Assembly (NCBI GenBank): GCA_036265915.1
Contig: DATAOC010000034.1
Span: 1 to 64,000, forward strand
Reading direction: 5' to 3'
Origin: AR12 sp036265915
GTDB taxonomy: Bacteria > Methylomirabilota > Methylomirabilia > Rokubacteriales > CSP1-6
DNA: 64,000 bases
The notes under the pieces are model-generated. The model ran no database searches and was not told where the DNA came from. It worked only from the letters and a program-made list of their open reading frames with translations. Positions 17,484 through 25,302 of this stretch are shown here, piece by piece. The translations under genes were made by a program, and so were the position numbers. Every line of letters begins with the position of its first letter. Position 1 is the first letter of the stretch.

Positions 17484-19079
17484 ATGTTCGAGGCTTTTCC
17501 CGGATCCGAATCACGAAGACACGTCGTCGATTCGGCCTTCGCGGCGCTCCTCCTCGCACTTCCGATCGGCTTCGGTTACGCCGTGCTCGCGCCGGACCGC
17601 ATCGGCCTGCGAGAGGCGACGGTCCGTCCGCAGCGCGTGGTGGTGGCCTCACTGACGCCGGCGCCGATGCTGGTTGCGCCCCACATCACGCCGGCTGCGC
17701 CGGCGCCGGAGACGCCGATTCCGATCCCTCCACCGCCGGTGGCGTCGCCCAAGCCGCTGCCGGTGGCGCTCGTTCCGCCACAGGCTACCCCGATGCCGCC
17801 CGCCGTCGTGCCCGCTCCGGCGCTGGTGCCGGCCCCGGCCAAGCCGGATGTCCCGCGGATCGGGTGGCCCTCGACCGTGACGGGACGCGTGGTGGATCCC
17901 GACGGCAGGCCGGTGACCGGAGCCTCCATCGTCGTCGCCGGCAGCGAGCACCGCACGGGCGAAGATGGCAGCTTCACGGTGTCACCGCCTACGTATGCCT
18001 CGTTGATCGCCAAGCGGCCGGGCTATGCGCGAACGATCGTGGAGCCGACGCGAGAGCGGGTCGAGATCGTGCTGAGGCCGCAGGTCGTCAAGGCCGCGTA
18101 CCTCACCTACTTCGGGGTTGGCGATCGCGGCATCCGTAGCCGCGTGCTGGACCTCATCGCGCGGACCGAGCTGAATGCGGTGGTCATCGACGTCAAGGGT
18201 GACCGCGGCTGGGTCCTCTATCCGACGAAGGTCGAGCTGGCGCTCAGCGCCGGCGCGCAGGGCCCGGCCACCCTGCGCGAGTTCGACTCGCTGATGGCCG
18301 ACCTCAAGGCGCGCGGCATCTACACCATCGCCCGGATCGTGACGTTCAAGGACAACATCCTCGCGCATCACCGGCCCGACTGGGCGGTGACCGACACGCG
18401 AACCGGCAAGCCGTGGATCGACCGCGAGAACCTCGCCTGGATGGATCCCTTCCGCGAGGAGGTGTGGAACTACAACATCGCGCTCGGCCACGAGGCGATC
18501 GAGCGCGGCTTCGACGAGGTGCAGTTCGATTACGTCCGGTTTCCCACCGACGGCAAGCTGAACGCCGCGAAGTACTCCAGGCCCGTCAACCGTGAGACGC
18601 GCCTGCCGACCATCGCGGCTTTCCTGCAGCGCGCGCGGCGCGAGCTCGGCGGGCACGGCGCTTACGTCAGCGCCGATGTCTTCGGCTACGTGGCGTTCAA
18701 CGAGAACGACACGGACATCGGGCAGCGCGTGGAGGAGCTGGCGCCGAACCTCGACTACATCTGCCCGATGGTCTATCCGTCCGGGTACCACGTCGGCATT
18801 CCGGGGTATCGCAACCCGGTCCAGAACGCCTACCACGTGGTGCACGAGAGCGTGCGTCTCATCGCCAAGCGCGCCGCGCACACCCAGGTGCGGGTGCGCC
18901 CGTGGCTGCAGGACTTCCGAGACTACGCGTTCGACCGGCGGATCTTCGGCGTCACCGAGATCCGCGATCAGATCCGCGGCGCCGACGAGGGCGGCGGCGC
19001 CGGCTTCATGCTCTGGAATCCTCGCAACGACTACACGGCGGCCGCACTTCGCGGCAAGAGCCCGCTCGTCGAGAAATGA
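17484..19079 (+). CDS. DUF4015 putative glycoside hydrolase with Pro-rich linker
   Basis: 531 aa. ATG 17484 is chosen because GGAG (17474-17477) sits 6 nt upstream; earlier in-frame starts at 17445-17457 lack a ribosome site. One N-terminal membrane segment (VVDSAFAALLLALPIGFGYAV) anchors the protein, followed by a Pro/Ala-rich spacer (about 50-130) crossing the envelope, a carboxypeptidase-regulatory-like beta-sandwich (TGRVVDPDGRPVTGA), and a TIM-barrel-like DUF4015 domain (about 200-525) with VIDVKGDRGW, DEVQFDYVRFP and DYICPMVYPSGY. DUF4015 is distantly related to glycosidases; the substrate is unknown. Directly followed by a polysaccharide deacetylase, so cell-envelope glycan work is likely. 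Confidence 0.8.
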   Translation: MFEAFPGSESRRHVVDSAFAALLLALPIGFGYAVLAPDRIGLREATVRPQRVVVASLTPAPMLVAPHITPAAPAPETPIPIPPPPVASPKPLPVALVPPQATPMPPAVVPAPALVPAPAKPDVPRIGWPSTVTGRVVDPDGRPVTGASIVVAGSEHRTGEDGSFTVSPPTYASLIAKRPGYARTIVEPTRERVEIVLRPQVVKAAYLTYFGVGDRGIRSRVLDLIARTELNAVVIDVKGDRGWVLYPTKVELALSAGAQGPATLREFDSLMADLKARGIYTIARIVTFKDNILAHHRPDWAVTDTRTGKPWIDRENLAWMDPFREEVWNYNIALGHEAIERGFDEVQFDYVRFPTDGKLNAAKYSRPVNRETRLPTIAAFLQRARRELGGHGAYVSADVFGYVAFNENDTDIGQRVEELAPNLDYICPMVYPSGYHVGIPGYRNPVQNAYHVVHESVRLIAKRAAHTQVRVRPWLQDFRDYAFDRRIFGVTEIRDQIRGADEGGGAGFMLWNPRNDYTAAALRGKSPLVEK

Positions 19080-19092
19080 GACTGGCACGCTC

Positions 19093-20049
19093 ATGAGAAT
19101 CGCGCTCGTGGTGACGCTGCTGCTGACCGCGGTCCTGATCATGGTCTCGTTCGCCGCCGCCGACCCGCCTGCCAACGAGCTCGGGCGCGTGATGATCCTC
19201 GAGTACCACAAGATCGACTACCCCGAGGACCGCTGGACTCGCACGCCGGAGAACTTCCGGCGCGACCTCGAGGCGCTGTACGCCCACGGCTACCGGCTGC
19301 AGTCGCTGAACGACCTCCTGGACCGGAAGATCACCGTCGCCGCCGGCTTCACGCCCGTCGTGCTGACCTTCGACGATTCTTCTCCCGGGCAGTTTCGCTA
19401 CATCGAGCAGAACGGCGTGCTGGAGCTGGATCCGAAGTGCGCGATCGGGGTGCTGGAGGCGTTCTTCAAGGAGAAGCCGGACTTCGGTCGCGCGGCGACG
19501 TTCTACGTCCTGCCCGGGGCGAGCCGGCCCAACAAGCTCTTCAACCAGCCCGAGTACGAGGGCAAGAAGCTGCAGTTCCTGGTGAGCCACGGCTACGAGA
19601 TCGGCAATCACACGCTGTGGCATGCCAACCTCGGCAAGTACCCCGAGCCAGTCGTGCGACAGCAGATTGCGGAGGCGCAGCAGTGGATCCAGCGCCACGT
19701 GCCCGACTACCGCATCCGTACCATCGCGCTCCCGCACGGCGTCTATCCGAAGGACGTGGCGTGGGCGCTGGCCGGCAGCGCCAAGGGCTCGACGTACCAG
19801 CACGACGGGATCCTGATGGTGGCCGGCGGCGCGGCGCCGTCGCCGTTTTCGAGCGGGTTCGACAGCGCGCGGCTGCCGCGCATCCAGGCTCTGGAGCGCG
19901 ACCTCGCGTACTGGCTGGCCTACTTCGAGAAGCACCCCGACGAGCGCTTTGTCAGTGACGGCGACGCCGGCAGCGTCACCGTCCCGCGGGTCCGGCGGGT
20001 CAAGCTGCGGACCGATCTCCCGGGGAGAGTGCGCGTAATCGAGCGGTGA
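19093..20049 (+). CDS. Secreted polysaccharide deacetylase (NodB-like)
   Basis: 318 aa with a Sec signal peptide (cleavage near SFAAA-DPP). The NodB-homology fold is recognisable: ILEYHKI at the first strand, LTFDDSS containing the metal/catalytic Asp pair, and NHTLWHANLG as the H-x3-H metal motif. Metal-dependent removal of N-acetyl groups from extracellular or cell-wall glycans is the expected reaction. It starts 13 bp after the DUF4015 gene and is probably cotranscribed with it. Confidence 0.85.
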   Translation: MRIALVVTLLLTAVLIMVSFAAADPPANELGRVMILEYHKIDYPEDRWTRTPENFRRDLEALYAHGYRLQSLNDLLDRKITVAAGFTPVVLTFDDSSPGQFRYIEQNGVLELDPKCAIGVLEAFFKEKPDFGRAATFYVLPGASRPNKLFNQPEYEGKKLQFLVSHGYEIGNHTLWHANLGKYPEPVVRQQIAEAQQWIQRHVPDYRIRTIALPHGVYPKDVAWALAGSAKGSTYQHDGILMVAGGAAPSPFSSGFDSARLPRIQALERDLAYWLAYFEKHPDERFVSDGDAGSVTVPRVRRVKLRTDLPGRVRVIER

Positions 20050-20065
20050 CCTTCGACCCGGAGGG

Positions 20066-22441
20066 CTACCGGTAGATGAGGTACGACGCCCGGCGATTCA
20101 GAAAGCTGCTTCGCTCCATCTCCGTCCATGCCACCAGTCGATCCAGCGACTCCCCCCGCAGAAAGGCCCACATCGTCGACCGGTTCACCAGGAGATTCTG
20201 GATCGCCTCCGGTCTGAACTGGTCGCGGTGACGCGCGCGTAGCGCGCTCGCGATGGCGAGGCCGACCGTCACCGGCCGGATGTCCTCCCGGCTGGTGACC
20301 AGCATCCGGATGCCGGCACACGGCACTCCGGGATAGCGGTCGGCGCCGAGGGCCGGCGTGAACACGACGGGCTCGAAGGTGACGCCGGGCAGGTGCAGCG
20401 CGTTGAGCTCGCCGGCGAGGCCGTGTGGCTCGATCCACGGGGCGCCGACGACCTCGAACGGCTGCTCGGTGCCCCGCCCGACCGACACGTTCGTGGCCTC
20501 GAGCAGTCCGACGCCGGAATAGAGGAGCGCCTGTGTCAGCGAGCGGATGTTCGGCGACGGGTTCACCCACGGCAACCCGGTGTCGTCGAACCAGCGGCCG
20601 CGGTCCCAGCCTTCCATCGCAATGATCGTCAGGGACACCGGAATCCTGCGCTCGACCGCGGCCATGCGCGCGAACTCGCCGATGGTCATTCCCGTGCGCA
20701 CCGGCACCGGGTGCGGGGCCGTGAACGACGCGAGGTCCGGGTCCATGAGCGGGCCCTCGACCACCCGACCGTTGAGCGGGTTCGGCCGGTCGAGGACGAG
20801 GACCGGGATGCCGTGGCGGGCCGCCTCCTCCATGACATAGACCAGCGTCGTGAGGTACGTGTAGTAGCGGACACCGACGTCCTGGACGTCGAACACGAGG
20901 AGATTGATGCCTCGCAGCGTGGCCGCCGTTGGCCGACGCGTCGTGCCGTAGAGACTCCACACGGGTATGCCGGTGATCGCGTCCCGCCCGTTCGCAACCT
21001 CGGTATTCGCCTCGCCCGTCAGCCCGTGCTCCGGCGAGAAGATCGCCGCGAGCTTCACGTTCGGCGCCGCCGCGAGGAGGTCGATGCTACGTCGCCCGGC
21101 CGAATCGACTCCCGTCTGGTTCGTCACCAGCCCGATGCTGTAGCCGGTCAGTGAGGCGAAATGCTGCGCGGCGAGCACGTCGAGGCCCGTCCGGACCGGC
21201 GGGCGCGGCAGCGCAACCGACGGGCGCGGCTTGGCGTCGACGTCGGGATCGGACGCCGTGGCGTTGGCATCGGCCATGGCCACGGTGGTGAGGGGCGGGC
21301 GGAAGAGCGTGGCCGCGGCGGCCGCGGCGACCCGCGTCCGCAGCTCGCGAATTTTGTCGGCGCCGCCGCCGCTCGGGTGAACGCGGTTGGTGAGGACGAT
21401 CAGATAGGTCCGCGACGGTGGATCGATCCATACCGACGTACCGGTGAAGCCGAGGTGGCCCACCGCCTCCGGCGGGAAGAAGATCGAGGCCGTGCGCGAG
21501 AACGTGCTGGAGACGTCCCAGCCGAGCGCGCGGCTGCCGTTGCCCTCCGAGGAGCGGGACCACATCAGCTTGATCGTCGTCGGCTTGAAGATGTGCTGAC
21601 CGTCGAGCACACCGTCGGCGATGAGCATGCGGCAGATGCGGGCCAGGTCGGACGCGGTCGAGAACAGCCCGGCGTGTCCCGCCACCCCGCCCAGCGCCCG
21701 CGCCCGCGGGTCGTGCACCTCACCGACGAGCAGCCGGCCGTTGTGAAACTCGGTTGGCGCGATCCGGTCCCGCATGGAGGCCGGTGGATTGAACAGCGTG
21801 TCCTTCAGCGCGAGCGGCTTGTAGACGACACGATCGACGTACCGGTCGAGGGAGAGCCCGCTCACCCGCCGCACGACCTCGCCGAGCAGGATGAACCCGG
21901 TGTCACTGTACTGGAAGCTGGTGCCGGGCGAATAGTCCAGCGGCAGCTTCGCGATCCCCGCGGCCGCCTTCGGGAACCCGCCGTTCACGCTGCCGCTGGT
22001 CGGGATGGCCACGAGCCCCGCGGTGTGCGTGAGCAGCCGTCGGATCGTCACGCCGTCGAGGTCGGCCCGCCGGAACTCCTTCAGATAGCGCCCGACCGGC
22101 GCGTCGAGCCGGACCTCGCCGCGCTCGACGAGGGCCATGATCGCCAGCGTGGTCGCGAACGGCTTCGTCAGCGACGCGATGTCGAAGACGGTGTCGCGTG
22201 TCATCGGCAGCGGATCGGGCACGATGCGGCGGGAGCCGATCGCCCGGAAGTACAGCGTCTCGTCGCCGCGGCCGACGAGCACGACCACGCCGGGGATCTC
22301 CGTGGAGCCAACGGCGTCGGCCATGGCCTCGTCGATGGGGGCGAAGTCGAGCGGGGGATCGGCGGCGCGGGCGGAGCTGAGCGGGATGAGCAGCGCGGCG
22401 CCGAACATCAACGCGCTGATCGCGACGGAAGCCCGAGACAC
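20066..22441 (-). CDS. Fusion of serine beta-lactamase-like hydrolase and DUF1343 (NamZ-type muramidase)
   Basis: 791-aa exported protein. GTG 22441 gives a good Sec signal (ISALMFGAALLIPLSSARA). Residues about 30-385 are a class C beta-lactamase/esterase-like domain with SLTK nucleophile, YSD and HLGFTG motifs. Residues about 430-790 match DUF1343, with IGLVTNQTGVD, FSPEHGL, VFDVQDVGVRYYTY and LDRPNPLNG. Family knowledge: Bacillus subtilis NamZ (YbbC, DUF1343) is an exo-N-acetylmuramidase and its neighbour AmiE (YbbE) is a beta-lactamase-fold protein of the same peptidoglycan-recycling operon. Here the two activities appear joined in one polypeptide. It converges with the deacetylase gene, leaving 16 bp. 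Confidence 0.85.
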   Translation of the reverse strand: MSRASVAISALMFGAALLIPLSSARAADPPLDFAPIDEAMADAVGSTEIPGVVVLVGRGDETLYFRAIGSRRIVPDPLPMTRDTVFDIASLTKPFATTLAIMALVERGEVRLDAPVGRYLKEFRRADLDGVTIRRLLTHTAGLVAIPTSGSVNGGFPKAAAGIAKLPLDYSPGTSFQYSDTGFILLGEVVRRVSGLSLDRYVDRVVYKPLALKDTLFNPPASMRDRIAPTEFHNGRLLVGEVHDPRARALGGVAGHAGLFSTASDLARICRMLIADGVLDGQHIFKPTTIKLMWSRSSEGNGSRALGWDVSSTFSRTASIFFPPEAVGHLGFTGTSVWIDPPSRTYLIVLTNRVHPSGGGADKIRELRTRVAAAAAATLFRPPLTTVAMADANATASDPDVDAKPRPSVALPRPPVRTGLDVLAAQHFASLTGYSIGLVTNQTGVDSAGRRSIDLLAAAPNVKLAAIFSPEHGLTGEANTEVANGRDAITGIPVWSLYGTTRRPTAATLRGINLLVFDVQDVGVRYYTYLTTLVYVMEEAARHGIPVLVLDRPNPLNGRVVEGPLMDPDLASFTAPHPVPVRTGMTIGEFARMAAVERRIPVSLTIIAMEGWDRGRWFDDTGLPWVNPSPNIRSLTQALLYSGVGLLEATNVSVGRGTEQPFEVVGAPWIEPHGLAGELNALHLPGVTFEPVVFTPALGADRYPGVPCAGIRMLVTSREDIRPVTVGLAIASALRARHRDQFRPEAIQNLLVNRSTMWAFLRGESLDRLVAWTEMERSSFLNRRASYLIYR

Positions 22442-22490
22442 GGCTCCGATCTTAACATCGGCCTTGGGCAACGTTGATATCCTAGGAGCC

Positions 22491-23396
22491 ATGCAGGGCG
22501 CCCGCCGTGTCTTTGTCACGGGCGGCACGGGGTTCGTAGGCCGCGCAGTGATCCATGCGCTTCGTGCCGAGGGGTACGCGGTGCGCTGCCTGGTCCGGCG
22601 CGGCTCCGAGCGAGATCTCCGCGGCTTTGGCGCCATCGAGCGCGTCGAGGGCGACGTGATGGCGCGGCAGACGCTCGACGACGGCATCAGCGGCTGCGAC
22701 ACCGTCGTGCACCTGGTCGGCATCATCCGCGAGCAGCCGGCGATCGGCGCGACCTTCGAGCGCGTCCACGTGCAGGGCACCCAGAACGTGCTCGACGCCG
22801 CCGTCGACGTCGGGGTCCGGCGCGTGGTGCACATGAGCGCGCTCGGCAGCCGCCCCGGCGCTCGCTCTCGTTATCACCGCACGAAGTGGGCCGCCGAGGA
22901 GGCGGTCCGCAGCAGTCCGATTCCGTGGACGATCTTCCGCCCCTCCGTCATCTATGGACGCGGCGATCAGTTCATCACGCTGCTGAGCAGCATGCTCGAG
23001 CGCTTGCCGGTGGCGCCCATCATCGGCAGTGGCCGTCAGCGGCTTCAGCCGGTGCCCGTGGAGCAGGTGGCGCAGGGCTTCGGGCGTGCGCTCGCGCTGG
23101 AGACGACCGTCAAGCAGACGTACGACGTGGGCGGTCCGGACGCTGTGTCGATGATCGAGCTCATCGACACCGTCGCCGCCGCCATGCACCGCCGCCGGCC
23201 GCTGAAGATTCACGTGCCGATCAGCCTGGTGCGCCCCGCGACGCGGCTGCTCCATCGATTCCCCGGCTTTCCGCTCACTCCGGATCAATTGCTGATGCTC
23301 GAGGAAGACAACGTCTGCGATCCCACCGCGTTCTTCACCACCTTCAATCTCACGCCGGTGCCGCTCGCCGACGGTCTTCGCCGCGCGCTCGCCTGA
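22491..23396 (+). CDS. NAD(P)-binding SDR, complex I NDUFA9-like
   Basis: 301-aa extended short-chain dehydrogenase-like protein. Rossmann motif FVTGGTGFVGRAV at the N terminus, then VVHLVGIIRE and VHMSALGSRP. The catalytic YxxxK reads YHRTK. This arrangement is the NDUFA9/NAD-dependent epimerase subgroup, whose members are accessory to complex I or bind NADPH without known catalysis. ATG 22491 follows AGGAG with a short 2-nt spacer. The 49-bp divergent gap from the NamZ fusion holds no convincing promoter. The next gene overlaps it by one base (TGATG). Confidence 0.75.
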   Translation: MQGARRVFVTGGTGFVGRAVIHALRAEGYAVRCLVRRGSERDLRGFGAIERVEGDVMARQTLDDGISGCDTVVHLVGIIREQPAIGATFERVHVQGTQNVLDAAVDVGVRRVVHMSALGSRPGARSRYHRTKWAAEEAVRSSPIPWTIFRPSVIYGRGDQFITLLSSMLERLPVAPIIGSGRQRLQPVPVEQVAQGFGRALALETTVKQTYDVGGPDAVSMIELIDTVAAAMHRRRPLKIHVPISLVRPATRLLHRFPGFPLTPDQLLMLEEDNVCDPTAFFTTFNLTPVPLADGLRRALA

Positions 23397-23806
23397 TGCC
23401 CTTTCGCCACCCCGACCGCTCCGATGCGCTCGACGCTCGCATTGCGACGGAGATCCGCGAGCGACTCGAGGAAGCGATCGATTTCGTCTGTCTCGAGGCG
23501 CTCGTCAATCAGCGCCGAGCCACGGGGCGCCCGGCGCCCGTCGCCGACAATGCAGCCGACCGCGCCGAGTACCAGGCCCACGTGGCCGGCTTCCTTCGCA
23601 TGCTCGGCGATGAGCTGCGCGGCGGAGGCGAGGCCACACCGGCGAGCGAGGCGCACACCGTGCTGCTCGACGCCCAGGTGAGGCTCGCCCGGCAGTTACC
23701 GGACTACTGGCAGCGCTTCGAAGCCGTGAGCGCCCGGTACCTGGCCGAGCCAGTCTCAGGCCGCGAGCGGCGCGGCGTGCTCGCGCGACTCTTCGGCCGC
23801 GGTTGA
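23396..23806 (+). CDS. Conserved hypothetical protein (all-helical)
   Basis: 136-aa protein I do not recognise. It is predicted mostly helical, rich in Arg, Glu and Ala, with no signal peptide, membrane segment or cysteine cluster (one Cys at DFVCLEAL). Its start codon shares a base with the stop of the NDUFA9-like gene (TGATG), so translation is coupled, and it may work with that protein. Its last 51 bp overlap a convergent gene on the minus strand. Codon use matches the neighbours, supporting a real gene. Confidence 0.6.
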   Translation: MPFRHPDRSDALDARIATEIRERLEEAIDFVCLEALVNQRRATGRPAPVADNAADRAEYQAHVAGFLRMLGDELRGGGEATPASEAHTVLLDAQVRLARQLPDYWQRFEAVSARYLAEPVSGRERRGVLARLFGRG

Positions 23807-24040
23807 GCGCCACGCCGCCAGCGCCCAGAGGTTCTCCACGTCTTCCAGCGCGCGTCGCCACCGCCCGTAGCCTTCGACGATGGCGGCTCGGGCCGTGGCC
23901 AGCTCAGCCTCGGCTTCTTCCAGCCGAGTCCGCATCCGCGGCATCGCCGTCGGCACGGCGGCGCCGGGCGGTACTGTCGTCGACAGACGATCCATGAAGT
24001 GCGTGACTTCCTCGTACAGCACGTGCTCAACCGCGTTCAT
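23756..24040 (-). CDS. Small hypothetical protein with coiled coil
   Basis: 94-aa protein, not recognised. The segment RTRLEEAEAELATARAAI is a likely coiled coil, preceded by an amphipathic N terminus (VLYEEVTHFMDRL). A strong ribosome site GGAGG lies 6 nt before the ATG at 24040, which is the main reason to accept the gene. It overlaps the convergent hypothetical gene by 51 bp at their 3' ends and is divergent from the MFS gene across a palindromic region. Confidence 0.6.
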   Translation of the reverse strand: MNAVEHVLYEEVTHFMDRLSTTVPPGAAVPTAMPRMRTRLEEAEAELATARAAIVEGYGRWRRALEDVENLWALAAWRSTAAEESREHAAPLAA

Positions 24041-24073
24041 CCGGCACCTCCACCCTGACGTTCCGTGGGCCTA

Positions 24074-24093
24074 TATACTCAACAAAAGTTGAG
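24074..24093. promoter_or_regulatory. Operator-like palindrome overlapping a -10 box
   Basis: CTCAAC-AAAA-GTTGAG (24078-24093) is a perfect palindrome with a 4-base centre, immediately before the ATG at 24095. A TATACT box (24074-24079, five of six) overlaps its left edge, so a bound regulator would block the MFS promoter; TATATA on the opposite strand could serve the gene at 24040. No partner regulator is encoded next door. Confidence 0.4.
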
Positions 24094-24094
24094 C

Positions 24095-25258
24095 ATGATG
24101 TCAAGCGCGATTTCGCCGACCGCCGCGATCTTCGTCGCCAAGTCGGTCCGCACGTTCTGCTACGGATTTCTCGGCATCCTGCTGCCCGTCTATCTGGCCG
24201 AGCTCGGGCTCGATGCCCGCGGCGTCGGGCTCGCGGTCACGTGCACGCTGATCGGCAGCGCGGCGCTCACGTGGGCGGTCCGGCGGCCGGCGGAGCGCCT
24301 CGGCAGCCGCACCGCGTTGATGGCGCTCGCCGCGCTCTCGGCCGTCGCGGCGACGCTGCTGCTCGCGAGCCGGCAGCCCTGGGCGGTGGTGCTCGCGGCG
24401 ATGCTGGGGAACGTCGCGGTCGGCACGGGTGAGACGGGGCCCTTTCTCACCGTCGAGCAGGTCGTCATCGCCCGCACGGCGGCCGGCGCGCGCCGCACCA
24501 CCGTCCTGAGCGTTTACAACTTGCTCGGCTACGCGGCGGGTGCCGTCGGAGCCGGCGTCGTCGGGCTCGCGTCGCGGCGCGGGCTGTTCACGGCCTTTCT
24601 CGTGCTGTCGCTCGTCCAGGTCTCCGCTTACACGTTCCTGCCGGCCACGCCGGCTTTGGCGCGACCGCGCACCGGCGCGCCCGGCCCGTCGACAGCGCTC
24701 ATCCGTCGGCTGGCGGCGCTGTTCTCGCTGGATTCGTTCGCGGGCGGCTTCGTTCTCCAGTCGCTGATCGCGTACTACCTGCACGAGCGCTACGGCCTCG
24801 GCCTCGAGGCCCTCGGCCAGGTCTTCTTCGTGGCGCAGATTCTCACCGCGGCGTCTCTGCTCGTCGCGGCGCGGGCGGCGCGCCGGTTCGGGCTGCTCAA
24901 CACGATGGTGGTCTCGCACCTCGTGTCCAACGTCTTCCTCATCGGCATCGCGGTGGCGCCGACCGCGTGGGTGGCCGTGGCCCTGCTCTACTCGCGCCAG
25001 CTCCTGTCGCAGATGGACGTGCCGACGCGTCAGGCCTACGTCATGACGGTCGTCGAGGACTTCGAGCGGGAGACCGCGGCCGCAGTCACCACGCTGTGGA
25101 GGACGGTCGCGCAAGCCGTCAGCCCGGCCGTCACGGGCTGGGTGATGGCCGGCATCGCGCTGTCCGCGCCATTCGTGCTGGGCGGGACGCTGAAGATCGC
25201 GTACGACGTCCTGCTCTACGCGACGTTCAGAAACGTGAAGCCCCGCGTCGAGGACTGA
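24095..25258 (+). CDS. MFS transporter
   Basis: 387-aa major facilitator with about 12 hydrophobic segments and a central cytoplasmic loop near ATPALARPRTGAPG. The motif A region is degenerate (VRRPAERLGSRTAL). The residues that would point to a substrate are not recognisable to me. ATG 24095 and the adjacent ATG 24098 are both possible; a GTG at 24065 would read through the palindrome and promoter and is rejected. It ends 44 bp from the convergent pilB-like gene, with a hairpin between. Confidence 0.8.
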   Translation: MMSSAISPTAAIFVAKSVRTFCYGFLGILLPVYLAELGLDARGVGLAVTCTLIGSAALTWAVRRPAERLGSRTALMALAALSAVAATLLLASRQPWAVVLAAMLGNVAVGTGETGPFLTVEQVVIARTAAGARRTTVLSVYNLLGYAAGAVGAGVVGLASRRGLFTAFLVLSLVQVSAYTFLPATPALARPRTGAPGPSTALIRRLAALFSLDSFAGGFVLQSLIAYYLHERYGLGLEALGQVFFVAQILTAASLLVAARAARRFGLLNTMVVSHLVSNVFLIGIAVAPTAWVAVALLYSRQLLSQMDVPTRQAYVMTVVEDFERETAAAVTTLWRTVAQAVSPAVTGWVMAGIALSAPFVLGGTLKIAYDVLLYATFRNVKPRVED

Positions 25259-25269
25259 GGAGCCGCGAG

Positions 25270-25296
25270 GCACGGCGAGCTGGGACGGCGCCGTGC
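25270..25296. terminator. Hairpin between convergent genes
   Basis: GCACGGCG (25270-25277) and CGCCGTGC (25289-25296) form a perfect 8-bp stem with an 11-base loop, exactly between the stop of the MFS gene and the stop of the pilB-like gene. It could end both transcripts, though no T tract follows. Confidence 0.45.
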
Positions 25297-25302
25297 AGCA
25301 GA

